Below are positions 6,308 through 13,000 of a DNA stretch of 13,865 nt, piece by piece. Source of the stretch: an uncultured Spirochaetia bacterium (GTDB taxonomy: Bacteria; Spirochaetota; UBA4802; JAGODF01); assembly GCA_937967705.1 (NCBI GenBank), contig CALCJG010000448.1:1-13865 (forward strand), read 5' to 3'. Under the pieces are notes generated by a model. That model made no database searches. It was not told the DNA's origin and was given only the letters and a program-made list of their open reading frames with translations. Each line of letters opens with the position of its first letter. Positions within the stretch are counted from its first letter, which is position 1. The translations under genes and the position numbers were made by a program.

Positions 6308-9300
6308 TCAGCGGTTGGAAAGCTGGCGCATATCGGGCCTGTATATATCATATCCGAAGGGGATGTTCTCGTCGAGTATGGGCATAATGGCCTCTTTTCT
6401 CACCTTGAAGGACCTCGCCAGGTTGACCCTGGCAAATTCATTCTCCCGCTCTATCCTCTTGGCGTAATCAATCGCCTTCCAGTAGCTCAGATTGCTTTTA
6501 ACTTCATTGTCCTGGACCTGATATATGACACCGAGATTATTGTATGCCGATGACAGGCTCTGGAAGATCTTGATATGCTCCGTCTTATTGGGAAAGATCG
6601 TCCTGATCTTGTCCGCTTCCGTTTCATAGAAGGAAATCAGTTTCAGGTACTCACCTTTTGCAGCTTCCACATTGTTGAGGTGAAAAAAGGCATTCCCCAG
6701 GGAGAACATCAGTTCCGGGCTGCGAACGAACTCCTCGTAGAGATTGAGCCACTGATCGAGAGCCTTCTCGTAGAGGCTTTTCATGTAATACAGGCGTCCC
6801 AGATTATAATGCAGTTCGGGAGAGGAATACTTTTCCTTTATGGCCAGTTCGTAATACTCCTGAGCTTTGTCATTATTGGCCCTTTTCTCGACCTCTTCCT
6901 CCAGTACCACCTCTTCCAGCTCATCGGAATAACGGTATCGCGGTTTGAGCCTGTCGAAGAAGTAATAGAAGAGATTCCCTGTCATGGTATAGCATTTACC
7001 GAGAGATTCCGTCTCCTTGTAAAAGTCATTATCCGTGAACCCAGGCGGCGAATTATAGACATTCATGGCCTCTTTGAAGGAACGGTAGGCCTCAATGGGC
7101 TCCTTGACCAGATAATAATACTCACCCATCATATAGTGGGCGGCAAAATAATTAGGCTCCTTCTTGATGGCCGTCTTGAGGTATTCCCTCATGAGCTTGA
7201 GATTACCCTGCTCCCTTGCCAGACGGGCAAAATGGAAATAGAGCGGGGGATAGTCCGGATCTTTCTGATTCAGCACACCCAGGACAGTACGGACCACTGG
7301 ATAGGGATTATCCTCCAGGTCTTTGAGTCTCGGAGACTGTACGCCATAATCGATACGGACGTTCATCTTATCGGTTCTTTTTTTGGAGAGATAGTACCAT
7401 GCCAGCTTGGCCAGGAGCGCCGAATCCACTTTCTCCATAAGCTCCTCGTCCTGCAGAGAGGAATGGATGGAAAGCACCTCGGGAAAGTTGTCCCGCTCGA
7501 TGAATAGATTGAGGAGGCCTGAATAGCCTACGACGGAATTTTTGTCCACCCGCAGGATATTCTCATAATATTGACGAGCCTCAAAGTAGCGTCCCTGATA
7601 CATATAGGCGTTCCCAATTCCATAGAGCGCCGTGATGTTCTTGGGATCCCGGTTGAGGGCGTATTTGTAAAATCTGAGGGCTATATCGATTTTCGCCTCC
7701 GCCTTTTCCGGGGCATCCGGCGCCTTCAGCCGGCCGTAGTTGCGCCGGTAATAGGGCTCCGGCAACCGTGCATAGAAATATCCGATATTGTTCAGCGTCT
7801 CGATGTTGCCCTTTTCCAGCTGAAAGGCCTTGTTTAGCTTGGTATAGGCGTATTCATACTCCTTCACATCGAAATACGCCCGGGCATACTGATTGTAACC
7901 CGGCATATAGTTTTTAACATAATCCTCATCAACGGTCTGGAACAGCTTCTCCGCCTCGAGATAATCCCTTACCTTCTGATCAACGGGGACTCCCGGTTTA
8001 CGGATGAGCGCCACTCCTTCGCGGATCTTTCGTTTCGCCATTACCGGTTTATAGATGAACTGGTAAGACATGATCGTGACGAGAAAAGCCGCCACAGCAG
8101 CCGCTCCGAATATCTTGGTCAGTTTGAGGAGCTGTTTCTGCCGCTCGGCCCCCTCTTTGGTATACTCCGGCCTGGAGGCAATGACGCGCCGCCCGGGTCT
8201 TTCCTCCTCCCCCGATATGTCGATGGTCCTGTTCAGTTTCTTTTCGAGAAATCTGTGAACATTATCCTCTGGCTTGCCCTTAAGCACGAGATCGATAAGG
8301 TTGCGCGTATCGTTAGGCGGAAGCAGATCATTCAGAATGGTGTCTTTGATGGCGCTGCGCAGGGCCGGATGGAAGAGCATAAGCGCCGTTTTGAGCTTTC
8401 GAAGCTCCGCATCGCTCAACTCCACTCCCTCCTCTTCCCTGGGGGCGGAAGGCTTTTTCACCGCAACCGGCTCTTCCTCGGGCATATCGATCTCGCCCAG
8501 ATCCGGAATGGGCTCGCTGGCCACGACATCATCGATCTCGTCGATTCCCTTGATATCCGCCAGATCCGCTTCCTCAAACCCTCCAAACTCAGCCTCAGCC
8601 TTCTTCGGAGCTTTTTTCTCGGTGATTCCCGAGATATCCTCGATTTCTCCCAGATCACCGAGATCATCCAGGGAAGCGGTAATTCCAGCCTCTTCCATCT
8701 CCATATCGAGACTCTCGGACGGGCCTTTTTTCTTATCTGAACGGGTCGCCGGCTCCTTCTCCTGAGCGGTAAGATCCATGATGTCTATTTCCGGGATATC
8801 CTCTACATCCGCTTCGGCAATCTCCCCGCCGCTGTCCAGAGACATGTCGGACAAATCCGGGACATCCTCCGCATCCCCCGCACCGAGGCTCATCTCGGAT
8901 TTACCCTTGTCAGCCGTCTCAATATCCTGAAGCAGGTCCTCCGGAAGTTCCTCCAGGGATTCCTCCTCCCCGGCAGAGGGTTCTTCTCCCTCCTCTCCTA
9001 TGAAGCGGTTGTCCAGTATATCCTGCTGATCGACGCTGCTGGGTTCATTGGAGAGCAGTTCATCCAGGGCGTCCTCGGTGGACATGGCTCCCTTGGCCCT
9101 GGGTTTCTTCGCCGGAACCGGTTCCACCTCCTCCAACTCCGGGAACTGAGGTTCCTCCATCCCCTCTTCTCCTTTCGGGCCGGGGACTTCTTCAAATTCG
9201 TCGGGGATTTCGGTGATTTCGTCTATTTCCGGGAGGGCGGGCGCCTCGGCTTCCATCGTTATATCCGGAAGCTCTTCCACAGGTGCCTCTCTGGCGGTTT

Positions 9301-9586
9301 TCCTCTCTTCAGGCTCTTCTATGACCTGGATAAAATCGGTAACGTCCGTTATCTCATCTACATCACCAACAGCCTCCTCCTCGAACTCCTCAGAGGCATA
9401 CTCCTCTTCCACGGGCGCGGTCGGTTCCTCACGGAACGGCGTAATCCCTTCCGCAGAGGAATCCAGCATGACCGGTATGGAACCCCGGTCGGTCTTTATG
9501 GAGGCCGTCGACAGAACATCCAGTATTCTGTCAATCTCCTGCTTCTGATCCGGCGTATACTCCGTTCTGCCTTCGCTGTCACCCAT
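6308..9586 (-). CDS. Large bitopic TPR protein, FlcA-like (candidate periplasmic flagellar collar protein)
   Basis: A 1092-residue protein in three parts. Residues 1 to about 385 are extremely acidic and low-complexity, with many repeats of an aliphatic/acidic motif (for example LPEIDEITEIPDEF and DIPEIDIMDLTAQ). Residues about 390-455 form a helical segment (LRKLKTALMLFHPALRSAIKDT) that precedes a basic stretch and one membrane helix at about 489-510 (AAAVAAFLVTIMSYQFIY). Residues 511-1092 are TPR repeats, including ITALYGIGNAYMYQGRYFEA, YFAAHYMMGEYYYLVKEPIE and PELHYNLGRLYYMKSLYEKA, ending in PILDENIPFGYDIYRPDMRQ. The topology implies a cytosolic acidic half and a periplasmic TPR half. This order resembles spirochaete FlcA (Borrelia BB0326), which builds the flagellar collar; I recall this by architecture, not alignment. 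ATG 9586 has AGGA 9 bases upstream. If not FlcA, it is a generic membrane-anchored TPR scaffold. Confidence 0.85.
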   Translation of the reverse strand: MGDSEGRTEYTPDQKQEIDRILDVLSTASIKTDRGSIPVMLDSSAEGITPFREEPTAPVEEEYASEEFEEEAVGDVDEITDVTDFIQVIEEPEERKTAREAPVEELPDITMEAEAPALPEIDEITEIPDEFEEVPGPKGEEGMEEPQFPELEEVEPVPAKKPRAKGAMSTEDALDELLSNEPSSVDQQDILDNRFIGEEGEEPSAGEEESLEELPEDLLQDIETADKGKSEMSLGAGDAEDVPDLSDMSLDSGGEIAEADVEDIPEIDIMDLTAQEKEPATRSDKKKGPSESLDMEMEEAGITASLDDLGDLGEIEDISGITEKKAPKKAEAEFGGFEEADLADIKGIDEIDDVVASEPIPDLGEIDMPEEEPVAVKKPSAPREEEGVELSDAELRKLKTALMLFHPALRSAIKDTILNDLLPPNDTRNLIDLVLKGKPEDNVHRFLEKKLNRTIDISGEEERPGRRVIASRPEYTKEGAERQKQLLKLTKIFGAAAVAAFLVTIMSYQFIYKPVMAKRKIREGVALIRKPGVPVDQKVRDYLEAEKLFQTVDEDYVKNYMPGYNQYARAYFDVKEYEYAYTKLNKAFQLEKGNIETLNNIGYFYARLPEPYYRRNYGRLKAPDAPEKAEAKIDIALRFYKYALNRDPKNITALYGIGNAYMYQGRYFEARQYYENILRVDKNSVVGYSGLLNLFIERDNFPEVLSIHSSLQDEELMEKVDSALLAKLAWYYLSKKRTDKMNVRIDYGVQSPRLKDLEDNPYPVVRTVLGVLNQKDPDYPPLYFHFARLAREQGNLKLMREYLKTAIKKEPNYFAAHYMMGEYYYLVKEPIEAYRSFKEAMNVYNSPPGFTDNDFYKETESLGKCYTMTGNLFYYFFDRLKPRYRYSDELEEVVLEEEVEKRANNDKAQEYYELAIKEKYSSPELHYNLGRLYYMKSLYEKALDQWLNLYEEFVRSPELMFSLGNAFFHLNNVEAAKGEYLKLISFYETEADKIRTIFPNKTEHIKIFQSLSSAYNNLGVIYQVQDNEVKSNLSYWKAIDYAKRIERENEFARVNLARSFKVRKEAIMPILDENIPFGYDIYRPDMRQLSNR

Positions 9587-9646
9587 TTCGGATCGTCCTG
9601 ATGCTAAGATGATGACCTGGTATCAATATATTAAAAACCCTCTTTA

Positions 9647-9685
9647 CCGGTGACGGAAACAGGTAAAAAAGCCCGCGTCCACCGG
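9647..9685. repeat. Imperfect inverted repeat in the divergent gap
   Basis: CCGGTGACG (9647-9655) can pair with CGTCCACCGG (9676-9685) with one bulged base, around a 20-base A-rich loop. It lies upstream of both divergent genes. On neither strand does a clean T-tract follow, so an ordinary terminator is unlikely. It could be a leader structure of the minus-strand TPR gene. The remaining 231-base gap (9587-9817) shows AT-rich promoter-like DNA but no convincing -35/-10 pair. Confidence 0.3.
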
Positions 9686-9754
9686 CTTTACAAAGCGACA
9701 TAATCAGCGTCATTCTTTTCTCAGAAAAAATCAATTACTTTTTCTTAAACTCTT

Positions 9755-9770
9755 TCGATATTGTTATCGA
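9755..9770. promoter_or_regulatory. Palindromic operator-like site
   Basis: A perfect 6+6 inverted repeat, TCGATA-TTGT-TATCGA, sits 48 bases before the start of the glycogen-binding-module gene. It is directly followed by the AT-rich CATAATAAAT, which could serve as a -10 region. Symmetry and position fit a dimeric repressor or activator site. No regulator is identified. Confidence 0.35.
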
Positions 9771-9817
9771 CATAATAAATGTATCCCTGAATTCAATTGT
9801 GCACCCGGAGTATGTCT

Positions 9818-10558
9818 ATGCTTAAAAAATCGCGAAGGGTCGTAGCCCTTTTGCCCCTGCTACTGATGGCCTTTTCTCCGATGGAGGACCGCCCCTCATC
9901 CGCTGAATACTATTATCAGCTGCGCTTTCTCAAGGAAGCCTCCCCTCCCCGCGAGATGAAGGTCATCAGGATACAAAACATGAAGCACAACCGCCCTATA
10001 CTCGAGGAAGGCGTCCTGCTGACCTATAAGAACCGGGAAGCCAAAAAAGTTTTTGTGGCCGGGGATTTTTCCCACTGGAGACATCTGGCAATGAACCGGG
10101 GCAAACACGGAGTCTGGTACTATTTCCTCACGGACCTCCCGGAAAACAAAAGGCTTCGCTACAAATTTCTGGTGGACGGCAGCTGGACCAGCGATCCGAA
10201 AAACTTTGACCGGGAAGACGACCGGGCCGGATCTTATGTTTCCCTGATCAATCCCTTCCGCCACACGGAAGGCAGACATCTCACATACCGGATTCTGAAA
10301 AAAAACAGAGTGGAATTCCGACTCTACAAACCCGAAGCCCGCTTTGTCTCTCTCGTAGGGGATTTCAACAACTGGAACCCGGAAAATGATCTGCTGAGGA
10401 GGGGGGATGACGGCGTATGGCGATTACAAAAACGGCTCCCCAGGGGGACATACCGTTACAAGTACATCATAGACGGCGACTGGCATCCGGACTATTATAA
10501 CAGCGAATCCGCATCGGACAGCACCGGCGCCCTCTGTTCCATCATCAAGGTAAAATGA
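9818..10558 (+). CDS. Exported protein with two tandem glycogen-binding (CBM48/AMPK-type) modules
   Basis: A 246-residue secreted or periplasmic protein. A signal peptide is visible (KKSRR basic start, VVALLPLLLMAFS, then a short c-region). Module 1 spans about residues 70-130 (KKVFVAGDFSHW, GVWYYFLTDLPENKRLRYKF, LVDGSWTSDP). Module 2 spans about 170-246 (VSLVGDFNNWNP, GVWRLQKRLPRGTYRYKYII, DGDWHPDYYN). Both have the GDFxxW and Y(R)YK(F/Y)xVDGxW hallmarks of the glycogen/starch-binding early-set fold found in branching enzymes and AMPK-beta. No catalytic domain is present. ATG 9818 is chosen because GGAG (9807-9810) is 7 bases upstream; for the ATG at 9812 that spacing would be only one base. 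It leads a three-gene plus-strand run. In an envelope protein these modules may bind a glucan or act purely as a protein-protein fold; ligand binding is not shown. Confidence 0.88.
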   Translation: MLKKSRRVVALLPLLLMAFSPMEDRPSSAEYYYQLRFLKEASPPREMKVIRIQNMKHNRPILEEGVLLTYKNREAKKVFVAGDFSHWRHLAMNRGKHGVWYYFLTDLPENKRLRYKFLVDGSWTSDPKNFDREDDRAGSYVSLINPFRHTEGRHLTYRILKKNRVEFRLYKPEARFVSLVGDFNNWNPENDLLRRGDDGVWRLQKRLPRGTYRYKYIIDGDWHPDYYNSESASDSTGALCSIIKVK

Positions 10559-10564
10559 GCCAAT

Positions 10565-10930
10565 ATGCATCATGCGAGATACAGGGATATCCGAAAGCTT
10601 GGACAGATTGTAAAAAAAATCTGGACCGCTCCCCCTTCAGCAGAAGAAACACGGATCACCCCCAGTAATTTAGGCATGAGCATTGCCGCCCTGCTCCTTG
10701 GTTTTTTTCTGGATTACATCTATATTTATCTGGAATCTTCGATGGTCCTGCTTTCAAGCGGATTATTCTTTACCGTTGTGGGCATATATTCTCTGATTAT
10801 CCTTATCGCATGGAACTCGGGGGGGTCTCTGGCAACGGTTTTACGGGGTAAAATTTTGAACCTGATATTCCTGGCTTCCATCCTTCTCCTGCTTATATTC
10901 ATGACGGTTACAGGGATTATTGGTTTATGA
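10565..10930 (+). CDS. Small three-helix inner-membrane protein
   Basis: A 121-residue protein I do not recognise. The first 37 residues are polar and basic and probably cytoplasmic. Three hydrophobic segments follow: about 38-57 (MSIAALLLGFFLDYIYIYL), 61-83 (VLLSSGLFFTVVGIYSLIIL) and 97-121 (ILNLIFLASILLLLIFMTVT), the last reaching the C-terminus. A short loop containing WNSGGSLATVLRGK joins helices 2 and 3. The ATG lies 6 bases after the preceding stop. No strong ribosome site is present, so it may depend on translational coupling. No known motif supports a transport or enzymatic role. Confidence 0.7.
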   Translation: MHHARYRDIRKLGQIVKKIWTAPPSAEETRITPSNLGMSIAALLLGFFLDYIYIYLESSMVLLSSGLFFTVVGIYSLIILIAWNSGGSLATVLRGKILNLIFLASILLLLIFMTVTGIIGL

Positions 10931-11000
10931 TTATACCCCATCGATCCCCTCACTCCTCGTTTTTAAAGAAAGCCTTTGCGGCTCTTATCCCGGAAGGGTC

Positions 11001-11711
11001 GTGAATCCCAAAAAACGCCCCTCTCTGAACAGGGTTTTCAAAATCCTGCTGAACAGATACGGTCCCCAGGGCTGGTGGCCCGGCGATACTCCTTTCGAGA
11101 TATCCCTCGGGGCGATACTCACTCAGAATGTTGCATGGATCAACGTGGAAAAAGCGATAAAACAATTGAAGGAACACGAACTTCTCTCACCAGGCAGCCT
11201 TGCGCAACGGACGGATCAGGAAATCGCCGTCCTGATCCGATCCACCGGCTACTACAATCAGAAGGTTAAAAAATTGAGGCATTTCCTGGAATGGTTCCGG
11301 GATTATGCCAGCGATTTCCGCAGGGTGGCCGCGATCGAAACCGCCCCGCTCCGGAAACAGCTCCTGTCTGTCAAGGGGATAGGCCCTGAAACCGTCGACT
11401 CGATTTTACTCTACGCTCTTGAGAGACGGATATTTGTCGTGGACGCCTATACGAGAAGAATCTTTGAGCGACTGGGAATCCTCAAGGGCGGAGAAACCTA
11501 TGAATCCGTCCAGGAAGTCTTCCACATAAAATTCCGGGGGGATGTGCAGGATTACAATGAGTACCACGCCCTCATCGTGCGGCACGGCAAGGACGTCTGC
11601 AGGAAAAAACCGCTCTGTATCTCCTGCTGTCTCGCAAAGCTCTGTCCTCTCGAAAAAGAGACCCCGGCAGCGGTTCACCCGAACAGGGACATCAGCGGAT
11701 GCCCGCTCTGA
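11001..11711 (+). CDS. Endonuclease III-related HhH-GPD DNA glycosylase with [4Fe-4S] cluster (COG2231-like)
   Basis: A 236-residue base-excision-repair-type protein. Seen: N-terminal YGPQGWWPGDTPFEISLGAI with LTQN typical of the endonuclease III relatives; the helix-hairpin-helix SVKGIGPETVDSILLYAL (about residues 122-139); the catalytic aspartate in VVDAYTRR (about 147); and four cluster cysteines spaced C-x5-C-x2-C-x5-C at the C-terminus (CRKKPLCISCCLAKLC). At the HhH position where E. coli Nth has its catalytic lysine (GVGRKT), this protein has Glu (GIGPET), so a monofunctional glycosylase without lyase activity is likely. The start is uncertain. GTG 11001 fits the family N-terminus and has GGAAGGG just upstream, although the spacing is short. 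TTG 10920 is in frame, would overlap the previous gene, and adds 27 atypical residues. Confidence 0.88.
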   Translation: MNPKKRPSLNRVFKILLNRYGPQGWWPGDTPFEISLGAILTQNVAWINVEKAIKQLKEHELLSPGSLAQRTDQEIAVLIRSTGYYNQKVKKLRHFLEWFRDYASDFRRVAAIETAPLRKQLLSVKGIGPETVDSILLYALERRIFVVDAYTRRIFERLGILKGGETYESVQEVFHIKFRGDVQDYNEYHALIVRHGKDVCRKKPLCISCCLAKLCPLEKETPAAVHPNRDISGCPL

Positions 11712-11715
11712 AACC

Positions 11716-11749
11716 AAAAAGCGATTCCCAACGGTGTGAGGGGAATCGC
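11716..11749 (-). terminator. Rho-independent terminator of the dnaK-dnaJ operon
   Basis: On the minus strand a 9-bp perfect stem (GCGATTCCC/GGGAATCGC, 11721-11729 with 11741-11749) around an 11-base loop is followed directly by five Ts (11720-11716). It lies 30 bases after the dnaJ stop. The plus-strand side lacks a T-tract, so it serves mainly dnaJ rather than the convergent glycosylase gene. Confidence 0.85.
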
Positions 11750-11778
11750 ATCAGTTTATGGCATTACGATAGACCGGT

Positions 11779-12888
11779 TTAATAGAACTGCCGGGAAGCG
11801 GAACCCACCTCTTCGCTGTCCAGCCGGGCAAATTCCTGCAGCAACTCCTTCTGGCGGGAGGAGAGCTTTTTGGGAACTACGATGTTCACCTTCACCAGCT
11901 GATCACCCCTGCCGTAGGAGCCCAGGTAGGGTATCCCGTTCCCCTTCAGCCTGAAGATATGGCCATTTTCGGTTCCCGGAGGGATCTTCATCTTGGCCTT
12001 TTTGCCGGAAATGGTAGGAACCTCTATCTCCCCTCCCAGGCACGCCATGGGGAAGGATATACTGACGATGTTCAGAATATCGTTACCGTGTCTTTCGAAG
12101 ACCTGATGCTTCAGGATGTGAATGACCACATAGAGATCCCCTCTCGGGCCGTTGTTAGGCCCCTGCTCGCCCTCACCGGAGATCTTGAGCCTTGAACCGG
12201 ATTCCACTCCTGCGGGTATCTTAACGGTGATCTTCCTCTTCTTAACGGTCAGTCCCGATCCGCCGCAGGTTTTACAGGGTGACGTGATGACCTTCCCGGC
12301 ACCACGGCACTTGTAGCAGGCCTGGGTGATTGAGAAGAACCCCTGAGTCTGCCGTATCTGCCCTGTACCGTTGCAGACGGGACATACTACGGGCTTGGTA
12401 CCCGCGGCCGAACCGCTGCCGCTGCAGGAGGCGCAGGTCTCATTACGGGGAATATCGATCTGAACCTCTTTCCCCGTGGCCGCATCCTCGAGATCCACGG
12501 TCATGTCGTACTGAATATCAGAACCTCTCCGCGGCCGTTTGGATCTCGACCCTCCGCCGAATCCCGATCCGAAAAACCCCTCGAAGATATCCCCCAGATC
12601 GAAATCCCCGAAGATGTCCGAAAAGTCCGAATAGGCCCCCCGGCCAAAACCGTCGAAGCCCGCTACTCCTTCGTGACCGAACTTATCGTAGGAAGCCCTC
12701 TTCTTGGGATCCCTCAGAATCTCATAGGCCTCCGTAGCCTCCTTGAACTTGTTCTCGGCCTCGGGGTTCCCCCGGTTCCTGTCGGGGTGATACTTGAGCG
12801 CCAGCTTCCTGTAAGCCTGCTTGATCTCCTCATCCGTGGCATTCTTCTGGACACCCAGCACTTCGTAGTAATCTTTTTTATCAGCCAA
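11779..12888 (-). CDS. dnaJ: Chaperone protein DnaJ (Hsp40)
   Basis: Cytosolic co-chaperone that stimulates DnaK ATPase and delivers unfolded clients. The 369-residue product has all canonical parts. The J domain is at residues 4-70, with the HPD triad at 34-36 (KYHPDRNRG). A Gly/Phe-rich linker follows ([20 protein letters not shown], then GFGGG). The zinc-binding domain has four CxxCxGxG repeats ([32 protein letters not shown]). The C-terminal client-binding beta-sandwich includes [20 protein letters not shown] and GDLYVVIHI. The start is assigned to TTG at 12888 ([13 protein letters not shown]), preceded by AGAGAGGAA. The in-frame ATG at 12927 adds 13 residues unlike the family. It follows dnaK by 112 bases and ends in a clear terminator. 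Confidence 0.97.
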   Translation of the reverse strand: MADKKDYYEVLGVQKNATDEEIKQAYRKLALKYHPDRNRGNPEAENKFKEATEAYEILRDPKKRASYDKFGHEGVAGFDGFGRGAYSDFSDIFGDFDLGDIFEGFFGSGFGGGSRSKRPRRGSDIQYDMTVDLEDAATGKEVQIDIPRNETCASCSGSGSAAGTKPVVCPVCNGTGQIRQTQGFFSITQACYKCRGAGKVITSPCKTCGGSGLTVKKRKITVKIPAGVESGSRLKISGEGEQGPNNGPRGDLYVVIHILKHQVFERHGNDILNIVSISFPMACLGGEIEVPTISGKKAKMKIPPGTENGHIFRLKGNGIPYLGSYGRGDQLVKVNIVVPKKLSSRQKELLQEFARLDSEEVGSASRQFY

Positions 12889-12940
12889 TTCGGTTCCTCT
12901 CTCTGCTAAACCAGCGCATTGCCTCAATATCCCTGAAACC

Positions 12941-12972
12941 GCTCCGTCCTTTCCCTACTTTTCGGACGGAGC
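12941..12972. other. Hairpin between dnaK and dnaJ
   Basis: GCTCCGTCC (12941-12949) is perfectly complementary to GGACGGAGC (12964-12972) around a 14-base loop. In the dnaK-to-dnaJ direction it is followed by GGTTTCAGGG with no T-run, so full termination is not expected. It may be a processing or 3'-stabilising structure that raises dnaK over dnaJ expression. Only in the opposite direction is it followed by a U-rich stretch. Confidence 0.6.
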
Positions 12973-13000
12973 TCTTTTATAAATCAGTGAAAAACCGACA

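Noticed and set aside
6575..7507. 310-residue plus-strand frame opposite the TPR region
   Set aside because: Long but antisense to clear TPR repeats. Its Ile/Leu/Phe-rich composition is what reversed Glu/Lys/Tyr codons give.
8274..9548. Serine-rich plus-strand frames (163 and 111 residues)
   Set aside because: The Ser-rich composition is the reverse complement of the GAG/GAT/GAA-rich acidic tail, not a mucin-like protein.
8420..9586. Acidic repeat-rich DNA considered as a tandem repeat or CRISPR-like array
   Set aside because: The repetition is at the level of short peptide motifs with variable DNA and spacing. No DNA repeat units of constant length are visible.
10927..10996. ATG at 10927 overlapping the stop of the small membrane protein as ATGA, as a start for the glycosylase
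   Set aside because: It is in a different frame and meets a TGA after about 23 codons; the glycosylase frame needs GTG 11001 or TTG 10920.
12330..12909. Arg/Pro-rich and Leu-rich plus-strand frames opposite dnaJ
   Set aside because: They are antisense to the zinc-finger and J-domain coding sequence of dnaJ.
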